A stretch of DNA of 16,470 nt from an uncultured Blautia sp. (GTDB taxonomy: Bacteria > Bacillota > Clostridia > Lachnospirales > Lachnospiraceae). Positions 6,051 to 15,500 of the stretch are shown piece by piece. A program made the translations under genes and the position numbers. The notes beneath the pieces are model-generated. The model was not told the DNA's origin. It ran no database searches and worked only from the letters and a program-made list of their open reading frames with translations. Position 1 is the first letter of the stretch. Each line of letters starts with the position of its first letter. The stretch is from contig CABSEJ010000064.1 of the NCBI GenBank assembly GCA_902476765.1, positions 1-16,470 of the forward strand, given 5' to 3'.

Positions 6051-7391
6051 ATGGAGCGATTGATATTAGATAAGCTGTTAGATTGGAAAGCATCTCCCTA
6101 CCGCAAACCGCTAATCTTAAAAGGGGTACGACAGGTGGGAAAGACCTGGATTCTTAAAGAATTTGGAAGCCGCTATTATGAAAATACAGCGTACTTTAAT
6201 TTTGACGAGAATGAAGAGTACAAACAATTTTTTGAAACCACAAAGGATGTAAAGCGTCTTCTGCAAAATTTAATGCTGGCCAGCGGCCAAAAAATTGTTC
6301 CAGAAAAGACACTTATTATTTTTGACGAGGTACAGGACTGCCCAAATGTTATAAACTCGATGAAATATTTCTGCGAAAATGCTCCTCAGTATCACATTGC
6401 CTGCGCTGGTTCCCTGCTGGGAATTGCATTAGCAAAACCATCTTCCTTTCCTGTTGGCAAAGTAAACTTTATGCAGATTGAGCCAATGACCTTCACAGAA
6501 TTTCTCCTTGCCAATGGTGATGAAAATCTTGCCAGGTATTTGGAAAACGTAGATGGCATTGAACCGATTCCAGAAGCTTTTTTCAATCCTCTTTATGAGA
6601 AATTGAAAATGTACTATGTCACCGGAGGTATGCCGGAACCTGTGCTGATGTGGACGGAAGCAAGAGACGTTTCTGCCATGCAGGAAGCCTTGTCCGGAAT
6701 TATTGATGCTTATGAACGTGATTTTGCTAAGCACCCTAACATCAGTGAATATCCTAAGATTTCTATGATTTGGAAATCTATACCCTCTCAGCTGGCAAGG
6801 GAAAATAAGAAGTTTCTTTACAAAGTTGTAAAAGAAGGAGCAAGGGCACGTGAATATGAGGATGCCCTGCAGTGGCTTGTCGACGCACGACTGGTGCATA
6901 AGATTTACCGCAGTACGGCTCCAGGTCTGCCGGTGGCAGCCTATGATGACCTTTCTGCATTTAAGATTTATTTGGCAGATGTAGGACTGCTCCGCCGACT
7001 AGCTCAGTTAGCTCCTACAGCCTTTGGAGAAGGAAATCGCTTATTCACAGAATTTAAGGGAGCACTGACAGAGAATTTTGTGCTGCAGACTTTGATTACC
7101 CAGTTTGAAGTGGTTCCACGATACTGGAGCCAGAATAATCCCCCTTATGAAGTGGATTTTCTTATTCAGCGAGAGAATGATATTTTCCCTGTAGAAGTCA
7201 AATCCGAAACCAACATTGCCAGCAAGAGCCTGAAAAAATTCAAGGAACTATTTTCGAATCAGGTCAAACTGCGTGTTAGATTTTCTCTGGACAATTTGAA
7301 GTTAGATGATGATGTTCTGAATATTCCTTTGTTCATGGCCGACCAAACGAACCGGCTGATTGGGATGGCATTGGAACAGCGGCGGACTTAG
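6051..7391 (+). CDS. AAA_14/DUF4143 family ATPase
   Basis: The 446-residue protein has the usual length and layout of this prokaryotic ATPase family. Walker A is GVRQVGKT (25-32), Walker B LIIFDEVQ (88-95, D92/E93), and the sensor segment AGSLLGI is at 119-125. The C-terminal DUF4143 part ends in a PD-(D/E)xK-like fold with E367-V-D369 and E382-V-K384 (YEVDFL...FPVEVKS), spaced as in Holliday-junction-resolvase-like nucleases. Known members are widespread, often present in several copies per genome and associated with accessory DNA; their cellular function is largely unsettled, and nuclease activity of this gene is not shown. The ATG at 6051 follows GAGGAAG. It stands alone with its own promoter, and it is visibly AT-richer than addAB, which suggests acquisition by transfer. 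Confidence 0.92.
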   Translation: MERLILDKLLDWKASPYRKPLILKGVRQVGKTWILKEFGSRYYENTAYFNFDENEEYKQFFETTKDVKRLLQNLMLASGQKIVPEKTLIIFDEVQDCPNVINSMKYFCENAPQYHIACAGSLLGIALAKPSSFPVGKVNFMQIEPMTFTEFLLANGDENLARYLENVDGIEPIPEAFFNPLYEKLKMYYVTGGMPEPVLMWTEARDVSAMQEALSGIIDAYERDFAKHPNISEYPKISMIWKSIPSQLARENKKFLYKVVKEGARAREYEDALQWLVDARLVHKIYRSTAPGLPVAAYDDLSAFKIYLADVGLLRRLAQLAPTAFGEGNRLFTEFKGALTENFVLQTLITQFEVVPRYWSQNNPPYEVDFLIQRENDIFPVEVKSETNIASKSLKKFKELFSNQVKLRVRFSLDNLKLDDDVLNIPLFMADQTNRLIGMALEQRRT

Positions 7392-7443
7392 CGCTATAAA
7401 TTTCCCAAAAAGAAAAGGCTGTCAGTGAACAATGAAAACATGA

Positions 7444-7484
7444 ACAAGGCAATGACCTGGGAGAAACTCAGGTCATTGCCTTGT
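7444..7484. terminator. Long perfect hairpin between convergent genes
   Basis: ACAAGGCAATGACCTG (7444-7459) pairs over all 16 bases with CAGGTCATTGCCTTGT (7469-7484). A G-T and a G-C pair extend the stem and leave a five-base loop. It starts eight bases after the surface-protein stop on the minus strand, where a modest T-rich stretch follows (TTCATGTTTT). On the plus strand no T-run follows directly. It is probably the terminator of the surface-protein gene and may also end the ATPase transcript. Confidence 0.65.
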
Positions 7485-7491
7485 CTGAGAC

Positions 7492-8106
7492 TTACTGTTT
7501 TTTCTTATATACGATAAGACTTCCTGCGATAACAAAAATGGCGCCTACCATTAACACCACCCAGAGAACAATTTGCGTATTGTCTCCAGTTTGCGGAGAA
7601 TTAGTATTGCTGCTGTTCGTTTTATTCGAATCTACTGAGCTTCCAGTTACGGTTGTCGCTGACTGTTTTTTTGAATCCGATGATTTGTAATTCGGGTCCG
7701 CTGTGCCGCATACTGTACACTTGCCCTCTTTGTAGGTATGGGCTTTCTTTTTGGTAACAGTCCCTTTTCCAATCACTTCTTTACAAATCGTACATATTTT
7801 ATCTCCAGTATAACCCTCTGCTGTGCAGGTGGCTTCTTTAGCACCGGTGATTTCTGTTTTTCCATGTCCTGTTGCGGGAATGAGAGTATCTTCCTTTGTG
7901 ATTACCTCTGTACATTCCTCATTGCTGAAATACTTATCACAGGTTTTACAGTGCCAGTAAGAGATATTTCCTGCTTCTGTGCAGGTAGCTTCTTTGGCGC
8001 TGATGGCTTCGATTTCCCTATGTCCTGTTGCGGGAACGAGGGTACCCTTTCTGGACAAGGGTAAACCAAATATTAGAAAAATAAAGATAAAACTGGGCAG
8101 GACCAT
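7492..8106 (-). pseudogene. C-terminal remnant of a sortase-anchored surface protein
   Basis: The reading frame ends in a complete cell-wall sorting signal: SPQTGD (an LPxTG-like motif), a hydrophobic helix and the tail YKKKQ. Before it are a Ser/Thr/Asn-rich spacer and two and a half repeats of a CxxC-bearing unit with TLVPATGH/TLIPATGH, KEATCTEAG/KEATCTAEG and CKTC/CTIC, known from large Firmicutes surface proteins. The repeats stop abruptly at about 8046. Upstream, the frame stays open to an ATG at 8106 and a TTG at 8196, but there is no good ribosome site, no convincing signal peptide, and the opposite strand carries the HAD promoter there. I infer a 3' fragment left by deletion or recombination. 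A short secreted protein starting at 8106 (hydrophobic MVLPSFIFIFLIFG) is the alternative. Confidence 0.65.
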
Positions 8107-8122
8107 TCCTATTGTGTATAAT
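8094..8122 (+). promoter_or_regulatory. Candidate promoter of the HAD-addB-addA operon
   Basis: A perfect TATAAT (8117-8122) has TGGGCA (8094-8099, four of six matches) 17 bases upstream. Transcription would start near 8129, giving a leader of about 100 bases before the HAD gene that includes the 26-codon ORF. Confidence 0.55.
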
Positions 8123-8170
8123 AATTTTGCAGATACAGCTTCTGCCAGCCCAAGAGGAGGCTGTTTTGAG

Positions 8171-8251
8171 ATGCGCCGCTGGTGCAAATGTAACAAAAAT
8201 TTTTTTCTGTGTCAGAAGAAAAGAGGAGGACTATGGAATATAAATTTTTAG
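8171..8251 (+). CDS. Possible 26-residue upstream ORF overlapping the HAD gene
   Basis: An ATG at 8171 follows AGAGGAGG (8153-8160) with a ten-base spacer. The frame encodes 26 residues with three cysteines (C5, C7, C14) and a basic middle, and stops at 8249-8251, 16 bases past the HAD start codon in another frame. No family is recognised. It could be a leader peptide that couples or modulates HAD translation, or a chance ORF next to a purine-rich stretch. Its place inside the predicted leader and its own ribosome site are the only support. Confidence 0.3.
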   Translation: MRRWCKCNKNFFLCQKKRGGLWNINF

Positions 8252-9051
8252 TGTTAGATATAGACGGAACCGTAACCAATTCTCAGAAGGAGGTTACACC
8301 TAAGACCAGGGAGGCCATTATACGCCTGCAGGAGAAGGGGGTGCCGGTAGCCATTGCTTCCGGAAGGCCGCCCAAAGGAGTTTACAAGGTGGCAGACTGT
8401 CTTTGTTTTCAGAAATTCGGAAGCTATATCCTGCCTTTTAACGGGGCCAGGATTCTGAATTATAAGACAAAGGAATGTGTGTTTGAGAAAACACTGCCCC
8501 TAAGCCTTCCGGCCCGTCTTTGGAGAGATGCCGTGGAGAACCGGCTGGGGATTATTACTTATCAGGATGAAGCTATCTATTCCGGTACAGAGCCGGATGA
8601 ATATATGGCTATTGAGGCCGGGATTAACGATATGCCTATAGAGTACCGAGAGGATTTTGGGAGCTTTATCAATTTTCCTGTGAATAAATGTCTCATGACA
8701 GGGCGGGGAGAGGACTTAGAGGCTTTGGAGCCTATGCTGGCTCAGAAGTACATCCACGAGGCCCAGGTGTTCCGCTCGGAGCCCTATTTTCTGGAAATAA
8801 CTCCTAAAAATGTAGATAAAGCCTATTCCCTGAAGCATCTGCTGTCTATTCTGGGCATCCGGAGGGAGGAACTGGTGTGCTGCGGAGACGGCTTTAACGA
8901 TGTGTCTATGATTCAGTTTGCCGGTCTGGGAGTGGCCATGGCCAATGCCCAGGAGAAGGTAAAGGAAAGAGCGGATTATATTACAGAAAGAAATAATGAC
9001 CAGGATGGAATTGCAGAAGTCATTGAGAAATTTTTCGGCGTAAGTGTATAG
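8233..9051 (+). CDS. Cof-type HAD-IIB family hydrolase
   Basis: The 272-residue protein has all four HAD motifs: DIDGT at 9-13 with nucleophile D9 and acid/base D11, S43 in IASGR, K196 in the ITPKNVDKAYSL stretch, and GDGFND at 218-223. The long insert between motifs II and III is the C2B cap of the Cof/YbjI subfamily, which dephosphorylates sugar phosphates, FMN, PLP and similar small molecules; the substrate here cannot be told. Start ATG 8233 is preferred over an in-frame GTG at 8209, because the family begins just before the DxDGT motif and AGAGGAGG lies at 8222-8229, although the spacer is short. It is 27 bases upstream of addB on the same strand and is probably co-transcribed with it. 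A link to DNA repair is not implied. Confidence 0.93.
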   Translation: MEYKFLVLDIDGTVTNSQKEVTPKTREAIIRLQEKGVPVAIASGRPPKGVYKVADCLCFQKFGSYILPFNGARILNYKTKECVFEKTLPLSLPARLWRDAVENRLGIITYQDEAIYSGTEPDEYMAIEAGINDMPIEYREDFGSFINFPVNKCLMTGRGEDLEALEPMLAQKYIHEAQVFRSEPYFLEITPKNVDKAYSLKHLLSILGIRREELVCCGDGFNDVSMIQFAGLGVAMANAQEKVKERADYITERNNDQDGIAEVIEKFFGVSV

Positions 9052-9078
9052 CAGCGGATAAGAAAGGAAGGACAGCCT

Positions 9079-12000
9079 ATGGGACTGCAGTTTATTTTCG
9101 GAGCAAGCGGGGCGGGAAAGTCTCATTATATTTATAACAAAATCATAGAGGAATCCATGGAAAACCCCGGGAAACAGTATATCATCCTGGTGCCTGAGCA
9201 GTTTACCATGCAGACCCAGAAGCAGCTGGTTACCATGCATCCCAGGAAGGGCATTATGAACCTTGATGTGTTAAGCTTTGAGCGTCTGGCTCTGCGGGTC
9301 CGGGAGGAGCTGGGAGAGGCTGGCCGGGAGCTTTTGGAGGAAACAGGAAAAAGCATGGTCCTGAGAAAAGTAGCCCAGGAGAAAAAAAAGGAGCTGAAGC
9401 TTCTGGGCTCTAAAATGAATAAGCAGGGATATGTGTCCCAGATGAAATCTATGGTGTCGGAACTTCGTCAATATGAGATTACTGCCCAGGATTTAGAGGA
9501 GCTTTTGGAGGGCCTGGAGGACAAGCCGCAGCTCTATTATAAACTGAAAGACATAAAGGTGCTGTATCAGGGATTTTATGATTATTTAGAGGGAAAATAC
9601 ATAACCCAGGAGGAGGTTCTGGATGTGTTTGCCCGGATTGCCGCTCATTCCAAAAAGCTTCGGGAAAGTATTCTGGTGCTGGACGGCTATACTGGCTTTA
9701 CGCCTATTCAGATGCAGGCTTTGGAGCAGCTTCTCACTATCTGCCGGCAGGTTTATGTGACGGTAACCATAGGGGAAGGGGAGGACCCTTTCCGTTTGGG
9801 CAGCCCTCACCAGCTTTTTTATCTTAGCAGACAGACGGTAGATAAATTATGTAAACTGGCCGAAGATAGCGGTATTCCTGTTGGAGAGACCTGGATACCG
9901 GGAGAAAAAGGCATATACCAGGGACGTTTCCGGAGAAACCCTGCCCTGGCCTTTCTGGAAAAGAATCTGTTCCGCTATGGAAGAAAAAGTTTCCAGGATA
10001 AGGAAGATGCGGTGCATATCCGGGAATCTTTAAATCCCGGGACAGAGATGGAGGAAACAGCCTGCCTGATTCACCGGATGGTGAGAAAGGAAGGGTACAG
10101 GTACCGGGATTTTGCGGTTATCACCGGGGATATGGAGGTGTATGCCCCGGCGGCTTCCAGGGCTTTTGAGGCCTATGGAATTCCCTGTTTCATTGACCAG
10201 AAGCACTCTCTGTTCTTTAATCCCTTTGTAGAATACATACGGAGCGCCGTAAATATGGTGGTGGAGAATTTCAGCTATGAAAGTGTGTTCCGGCTGCTGC
10301 GCTGCGGCCTTACGGATATAACCGGGCCGGAAACCGATGCTCTGGAAAATTATGTGGTGGCCCAGGGAATCCGGGGACTGACGGCCTGGAAGGAAGAGTG
10401 GGTTCGTTCGTACAGAGGGGAGGAGCCGGGGGAAATTGTAAGGCTGAACCAAACCAGAGAGAAACTGGTGGGCATGTGGGAGCCTTTTAACAGGGCTATG
10501 AAGAACCCCCAGGCCAGAGTGGTGGACTACGCCCGGGCCTTGTACGGCTATATTTGCGCCAACCACATTGAGAGAAAGCTGAAAGATTATGAAAAGAAAT
10601 TTCAGGAGCAGGAGGAAACTGCCCTGGCCAGGGAATATGCCCAAATCTACCGGATTGTTATGGATTTGCTGGATAAGCTGGTGGACGTACTGGGCCAGGA
10701 GGTCATCAGTGCCAGAGAGTTTCAGGAAATCCTGGAGGCTGGCCTTTCGGAGGCAAAGGTGGGAATTGTACCTCCTACCTCAGACCAGGTTTTAGTGGGA
10801 GATATGGAGAGAACCAGGCTGAAGGACGTAAAGTTTTTGTTTTTCGTGGGAGTAAATGAGGGAAAACTGCCAAAAGACAGCCGGGGAGGAAAGCTGCTGT
10901 CAGACCAGAACAGGGAAGCGTTGGCCGGCCCCCTGAAGGAGATGGGACTGGCTCTGGCACCTACAGCCAGGGAAGAGCTTTATACCCAGAAATTTTATTT
11001 ATATCTGAATCTTACCAAGCCCAGCCATAAGGTATATATAAGCTACAGCCGTTTAAGCCAGTCCGGGGAGGCACTGCTTCCCTCCTATCTGGTTTCCCAG
11101 GTGGAACGGCTTTTTCCCAAGGCCAGAAAGGAAGAAGAAATTCCCCTGGACATGGAGAATATAGAGGGTGCCCTGTCCAGGATTGCCAGGGACCTGGGAA
11201 AACGAGAGGAAAAGGAGCCTTTGTTTCAGAAGCTGTATTCCTGGTTTTTCCGGCAGCCCAAGTGGCAGACCTGCCTAAGAAATCTGGTGAAAGCGGCATA
11301 TTATGTCAACCCAGAAGATTCTATAGGCAAGGAAACGGCCCAGGCTCTTTACGGGAAAGAGCTGGAAAACAGCGCCACCAGGCTGGAACAGTTTGCCCGG
11401 TGCGCCTGCTCTCATTTTTTGCTCTATGGTCTGGAACTAAAAGAGCGGGTGCGGTATGAATTCAGTATGGCAGATTTAGGCAGCCTGCTTCACGCCAGCC
11501 TGGACCTGTTTGCAAAAAGACTGCGGGAACAAGGGCTTTCCTGGACGGATTTAGAAGAAGAACTCAGGGATAAAATGGCGGAAGAATGTGTGGACCAGGT
11601 GGTTGCACAGTCCGGCCAGACCGTGCTTTTGTCCAGCGCAAGAAATGCCTATACCGTAAACAGGGCTAAACGGATGGTAAAGAAAAGCGTCTGGGCTCTC
11701 CAGCAGCAGCTTCGCCAGGGAAGTTTTGTTCCGGCTTTGACAGAGTGGGGATTTGGCCCCTGGGATAATATAGACGCCCTGGATATACAGCTTTCCCAAG
11801 GCCGGCGGATAAGCCTGACCGGACGGATTGACCGCATTGATTTGTGCCAGGAAGAAGACAAGGTATATGTAAAAGTTATGGATTATAAATCAGCAAATAC
11901 CAAGCTGGATATGGTGAAGCTTTATTACGGTCTGCAGCTGCAGCTTGGCCTTTATCTGGCTGCGGCTCTGGAACTGGAACAGCGCAGGTTTCCGGAAAAA

Positions 12001-12522
12001 GAAATAAAGCCTGCAGGTATTTTTTATTATAATATTAAGGACCCGGTGCTGAACCGGGAGGATGTAAAGGATTGGGAAAATCCGGAGCCGGAGATTCTGA
12101 AAAAACTAAGAATGGACGGAATCGCAGGGGCAGAGCCGGAGATTCTGGTGAAGCTGGATAAAAACCTGGCAGCAGGAAAAAGTGTGGAATCCATGGCGCT
12201 GCCTGTAAAGTATACAGCCAGGGGAACCCTGACCTCCGGTTCTAAAGTGGCCGGTCAGGAGCAGTTTTCCTGGATGATTGGATATGTGAATCAAAAAATA
12301 AGAGAAATCGGAGGGGATATTTTAGAAGGAAAAGCCCAGGTAAACCCTTATGAGCAACAGAAGGAAAATGCCTGTGAATACTGTCCCTACCGAAATGTAT
12401 GCGGCTTTGATGAGAAGCTGCCCGGCTATGCCTACCGCCGGCTGCCGGATATGGAACGGGATGAGGTGTGGGAGAAAATGAGAGAAAGCCTGGAGAAGGA
12501 TAAAACAGGAGAGGAGGAGTGA
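9079..12522 (+). CDS. addB: AddB subunit of the AddAB helicase-nuclease
   Basis: The 1147-residue protein is the right length for AddB of Bacillus and Clostridia. The N-terminal P-loop is GASGAGKS (8-15). The body is a degenerate UvrD-like helicase fold. The C-terminal RecB-type nuclease domain shows D935-Y-K937 (VMDYKSANT). Iron-sulfur cysteines are C775 (QFARCACSHF) and the C-terminal C1099-x2-C1102-x5-C1108 group. In the known complex, AddB provides one nuclease domain and takes part in Chi recognition, and the 4Fe-4S cluster holds the nuclease domain together. AddAB resects double-strand breaks to produce 3' ends for RecA. The ATG at 9079 follows AGGAAGG (9065-9071). addA begins one base after the addB stop. 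No sign of damage. Confidence 0.96.
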   Translation: MGLQFIFGASGAGKSHYIYNKIIEESMENPGKQYIILVPEQFTMQTQKQLVTMHPRKGIMNLDVLSFERLALRVREELGEAGRELLEETGKSMVLRKVAQEKKKELKLLGSKMNKQGYVSQMKSMVSELRQYEITAQDLEELLEGLEDKPQLYYKLKDIKVLYQGFYDYLEGKYITQEEVLDVFARIAAHSKKLRESILVLDGYTGFTPIQMQALEQLLTICRQVYVTVTIGEGEDPFRLGSPHQLFYLSRQTVDKLCKLAEDSGIPVGETWIPGEKGIYQGRFRRNPALAFLEKNLFRYGRKSFQDKEDAVHIRESLNPGTEMEETACLIHRMVRKEGYRYRDFAVITGDMEVYAPAASRAFEAYGIPCFIDQKHSLFFNPFVEYIRSAVNMVVENFSYESVFRLLRCGLTDITGPETDALENYVVAQGIRGLTAWKEEWVRSYRGEEPGEIVRLNQTREKLVGMWEPFNRAMKNPQARVVDYARALYGYICANHIERKLKDYEKKFQEQEETALAREYAQIYRIVMDLLDKLVDVLGQEVISAREFQEILEAGLSEAKVGIVPPTSDQVLVGDMERTRLKDVKFLFFVGVNEGKLPKDSRGGKLLSDQNREALAGPLKEMGLALAPTAREELYTQKFYLYLNLTKPSHKVYISYSRLSQSGEALLPSYLVSQVERLFPKARKEEEIPLDMENIEGALSRIARDLGKREEKEPLFQKLYSWFFRQPKWQTCLRNLVKAAYYVNPEDSIGKETAQALYGKELENSATRLEQFARCACSHFLLYGLELKERVRYEFSMADLGSLLHASLDLFAKRLREQGLSWTDLEEELRDKMAEECVDQVVAQSGQTVLLSSARNAYTVNRAKRMVKKSVWALQQQLRQGSFVPALTEWGFGPWDNIDALDIQLSQGRRISLTGRIDRIDLCQEEDKVYVKVMDYKSANTKLDMVKLYYGLQLQLGLYLAAALELEQRRFPEKEIKPAGIFYYNIKDPVLNREDVKDWENPEPEILKKLRMDGIAGAEPEILVKLDKNLAAGKSVESMALPVKYTARGTLTSGSKVAGQEQFSWMIGYVNQKIREIGGDILEGKAQVNPYEQQKENACEYCPYRNVCGFDEKLPGYAYRRLPDMERDEVWEKMRESLEKDKTGEEE

Positions 12523-12523
12523 C

Positions 12524-15500
12524 ATGGGAATATCTTGGACAGAGGAACAGCAGGAGGTAATCCGGGCCAGAGGGAGCAACATCCTGGTAAGCGCTGCCGC
12601 AGGAAGCGGCAAGACAGCAGTGCTGGTAGAAAGGATTATTCAGAGAATTACAGATAAGACAAATCCCACAGATATTGACCGGCTTCTCATTGTGACCTTC
12701 ACCAGAGCCGCAGCAGCGGAGATGAAGGAGAGAATCGGAAGGGCCATAGAAAAAAGGCTGGAGGAGAACCGGGAAGACGAACATCTCCAGCGTCAGAGCG
12801 TACTGGTGCATCACGCCCAGATTACCACCATAGACAGCTTCTGTTCTTATGTGGTGAAAAATTATTTCCATTTAATAGATTTAGACCCATCCTTCCGCAT
12901 GGGAGATGAGGGAGAGATGCGGCTTTTAAAGGCGGATGTAGCAGGGATTGTGCTGGAGGAAGCATACCAGAATAAGGAGAACAAGGACTTTTTCGCCTTT
13001 GTGGATGGCTTCTCCCAGGGAAAGACAGATGAGAGAATCCAGGAGCTGATTCTGAAGCTCTATGAATTTTCCATGAGCTACCCCTATCCGGAGGAATGGC
13101 TCAGCTCCTGCCGAAAGGCCTATGAGATAGAGACAGAAGAAGATTTGGAGAAAGCCTCCTGGATGAAACTGGTTATGGAGGAAGTGAAAAAGCAGCTGGA
13201 GGAAGCGGGAGATTTGCTTTCCCAGGCCAGGGCTCTTTCCGGGGAAGAGGACGGCCCCGGCTTTTATCTGGAGCTTCTGGAGCTGGAGGAGACTTCTGTG
13301 AAAAAGCTTCAGCAGGAGGAAAAATTTTTCCGCCTGAGGGAGAAAATACAGGGGCTGGAATTTAAACGGCTTCCTCCCGGGAAAAAGGCGGAGAAGGGGC
13401 TGGTTTCTGAGGCAAAGCAGGAGCTGGTGAAACAGTTAAGGTCTCAAGCCAAGGACCTGATAAAAAGTCTGAGAGAGCGGTATTTCCAGGAAGATGCCGG
13501 GGAAATGCTGGAAAGTCTCCGGGCTGCTTCACGTCCTGTGGGGGCTTTGGTGGATTTGACTCTTGGCTTTATGGACAACTACCGGAAAAAGAAAAAAGAG
13601 AAAAATATTCTGGATTTTGCAGATCTGGAACACTATGCCCTGGAGATTCTGGTACACCACAAGGAAGAGGGAGATGAGCGAAGCCAGGCGGCCAGAGAGC
13701 TGGCCTCCAGGTTTGAGGAAATCATGATAGATGAGTACCAGGACAGTAACCTGGTCCAGGAAAAGCTGCTGACTGCCGTGTCCAGGGTGGAAGAGGGACA
13801 GAACAATATTTTTATGGTAGGGGATGTGAAGCAGAGCATTTACCGATTCCGTCTGGCCAGACCGGATTTGTTTATGGAAAAATTCCACACCTATCCCACC
13901 AGTCCCGGAGGCAGCTCCTACCGTATTGACCTGCATAAAAACTTCCGGAGCAGAGCCCAGGTGCTGGAAAGCGTAAACTATTTGTTTTACCAGATAATGG
14001 GCAGGGATTTGGGAGGCGTGGAGTATGACACAGATGCAGCCCTTTATCCCAAGGGAGAGTTTCCCCCTCTGGAGCAGGAACAGGGAGAAGCTGCGGTAGA
14101 GGTGCTGCTTTTGGAAGGGGATGACCCGGTATGGGACCAGCAGGACCAAGGAGAGAACCATGGGGAGAACCAAGGGCAAAACCAAAGAGAGCTGGAAGCC
14201 AGGATGGCGGCTCTGCGAATCCGGGAACTGATGGATTCCGCCCAGGTTACGGACAAGTCCACAGGCCGGCTTCGCAAGGCCAGGTATTCGGATTTTACGA
14301 TTTTGCTGAGGACCATGTCCGGATGGGCGGAAACCTTTAAGCGAATTCTCAATTCCCTGAATATACCTGCCAGCGTTACTACCAAGACCGGGTATTTTTC
14401 TGCTCCGGAGGTGGCTCAGGTACTGGATTACCTTCAGATTCTGGATAACCCCAGGCAGGATATTCCTCTGGCCGGAGCCCTGCGGAATCTTCCGGAAGGT
14501 TTTGATTTTCAGGAGCTTTCTCTGATTACCGTGACAGGTAAGGAGAAGGAAACCTGCTGTCTCTATGACAGCCTGCTGGAAGCAGGAAAGCAGGAAGGGC
14601 CTTTAGGAGAAAAGGTGAGAAATTTTCTGGATACCTATGAAGAGCTGAGGGCCAAGGTACCTTATACCCCTATCCATGAGCTGATTTGGGATTTCTTTCA
14701 AAAGACAGGCTTTCTCCGGTGGCAGGAGGCTTTTGTGTCAGGTGAACAGAGAAAGGCTAATCTGATGATGCTTTTGGAGAAGGCCAGAGATTACGAAAGC
14801 ACCAGCTACCGGGGACTCTTTAACTTTGTGCGTTACATAGAGAATCTGAAAAAATACCAGGTGGATTTCGGAGAGGCCAGCCTTCTGACAGAGAAGGAGG
14901 ACACAGTGCGGATTATGAGTATCCACGGCAGCAAGGGATTGGAATTTCCTATTGTTATAGCGGCAGGTATGGGTAAGCAGACAAATCTCCAGGATGCCAG
15001 GGAAAGTATGGTGCTGCATCCGGATTTAGGAATTGGTGCCCCTTATGTAGAGGGAAAACTGAGGATTCGCACCAGAACTATTCTTCAGAGGGCTATCCAG
15101 CAGGAGATTACCCTGGAAAGCCTGGGGGAAGAGCTTCGTATCCTTTATGTAGCGCTGACCCGGGCCAAGGAGAAGCTGATTCTCACCGGCACGGTCAGCA
15201 AGCTGGAGGAAAAACTGAAGGAATATGAGATTCTGAAGCGGCAGCAGGAGGAAAAGCTGCCCTATGGTCTGAGGACCAGGGGAAAAAGCTATATGGACTG
15301 GATTTTGGCGGCTTTAGCCAGACACAAATCCATGAAGGGGCTGTATGAGGCTTTCGGGCTTACGGTATATGCTTTGAATCCGCTTTATGAAGGGCCTGGA
15401 AATTTTCTCATCCGCCGGGTTTCGCCTCTGGAGCTGGTTCTGGGAGAAACAGGACTAAGAAGAGTGGAACTGGAGGAAAAGGCCCGGTTCCTTAACTGGA

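Noticed and set aside
6429..6899. 156-codon minus-strand frame inside the ATPase gene
   Set aside because: Shadow of the AAA_14/DUF4143 gene; no start signal and no recognisable domain.
7738..8064. Plus-strand frame opposite the surface-protein remnant
   Set aside because: Its cysteine-rich look comes from the antisense of the repeated units, and the minus strand explains the sorting signal and CxxC repeats.
8107..8196. TTG at 8196 as start of the surface-protein frame
   Set aside because: It lacks a ribosome site, and the added residues are antisense to the HAD leader with no surface-protein character.
10030..10644. 204-codon minus-strand frame inside addB
   Set aside because: It is a shadow frame opposite a well-conserved gene, with no ribosome site or recognisable domain.
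13529..14185. 218-codon minus-strand frame inside addA
   Set aside because: It lies opposite helicase motifs and has no family features; it follows from codon bias of addA.
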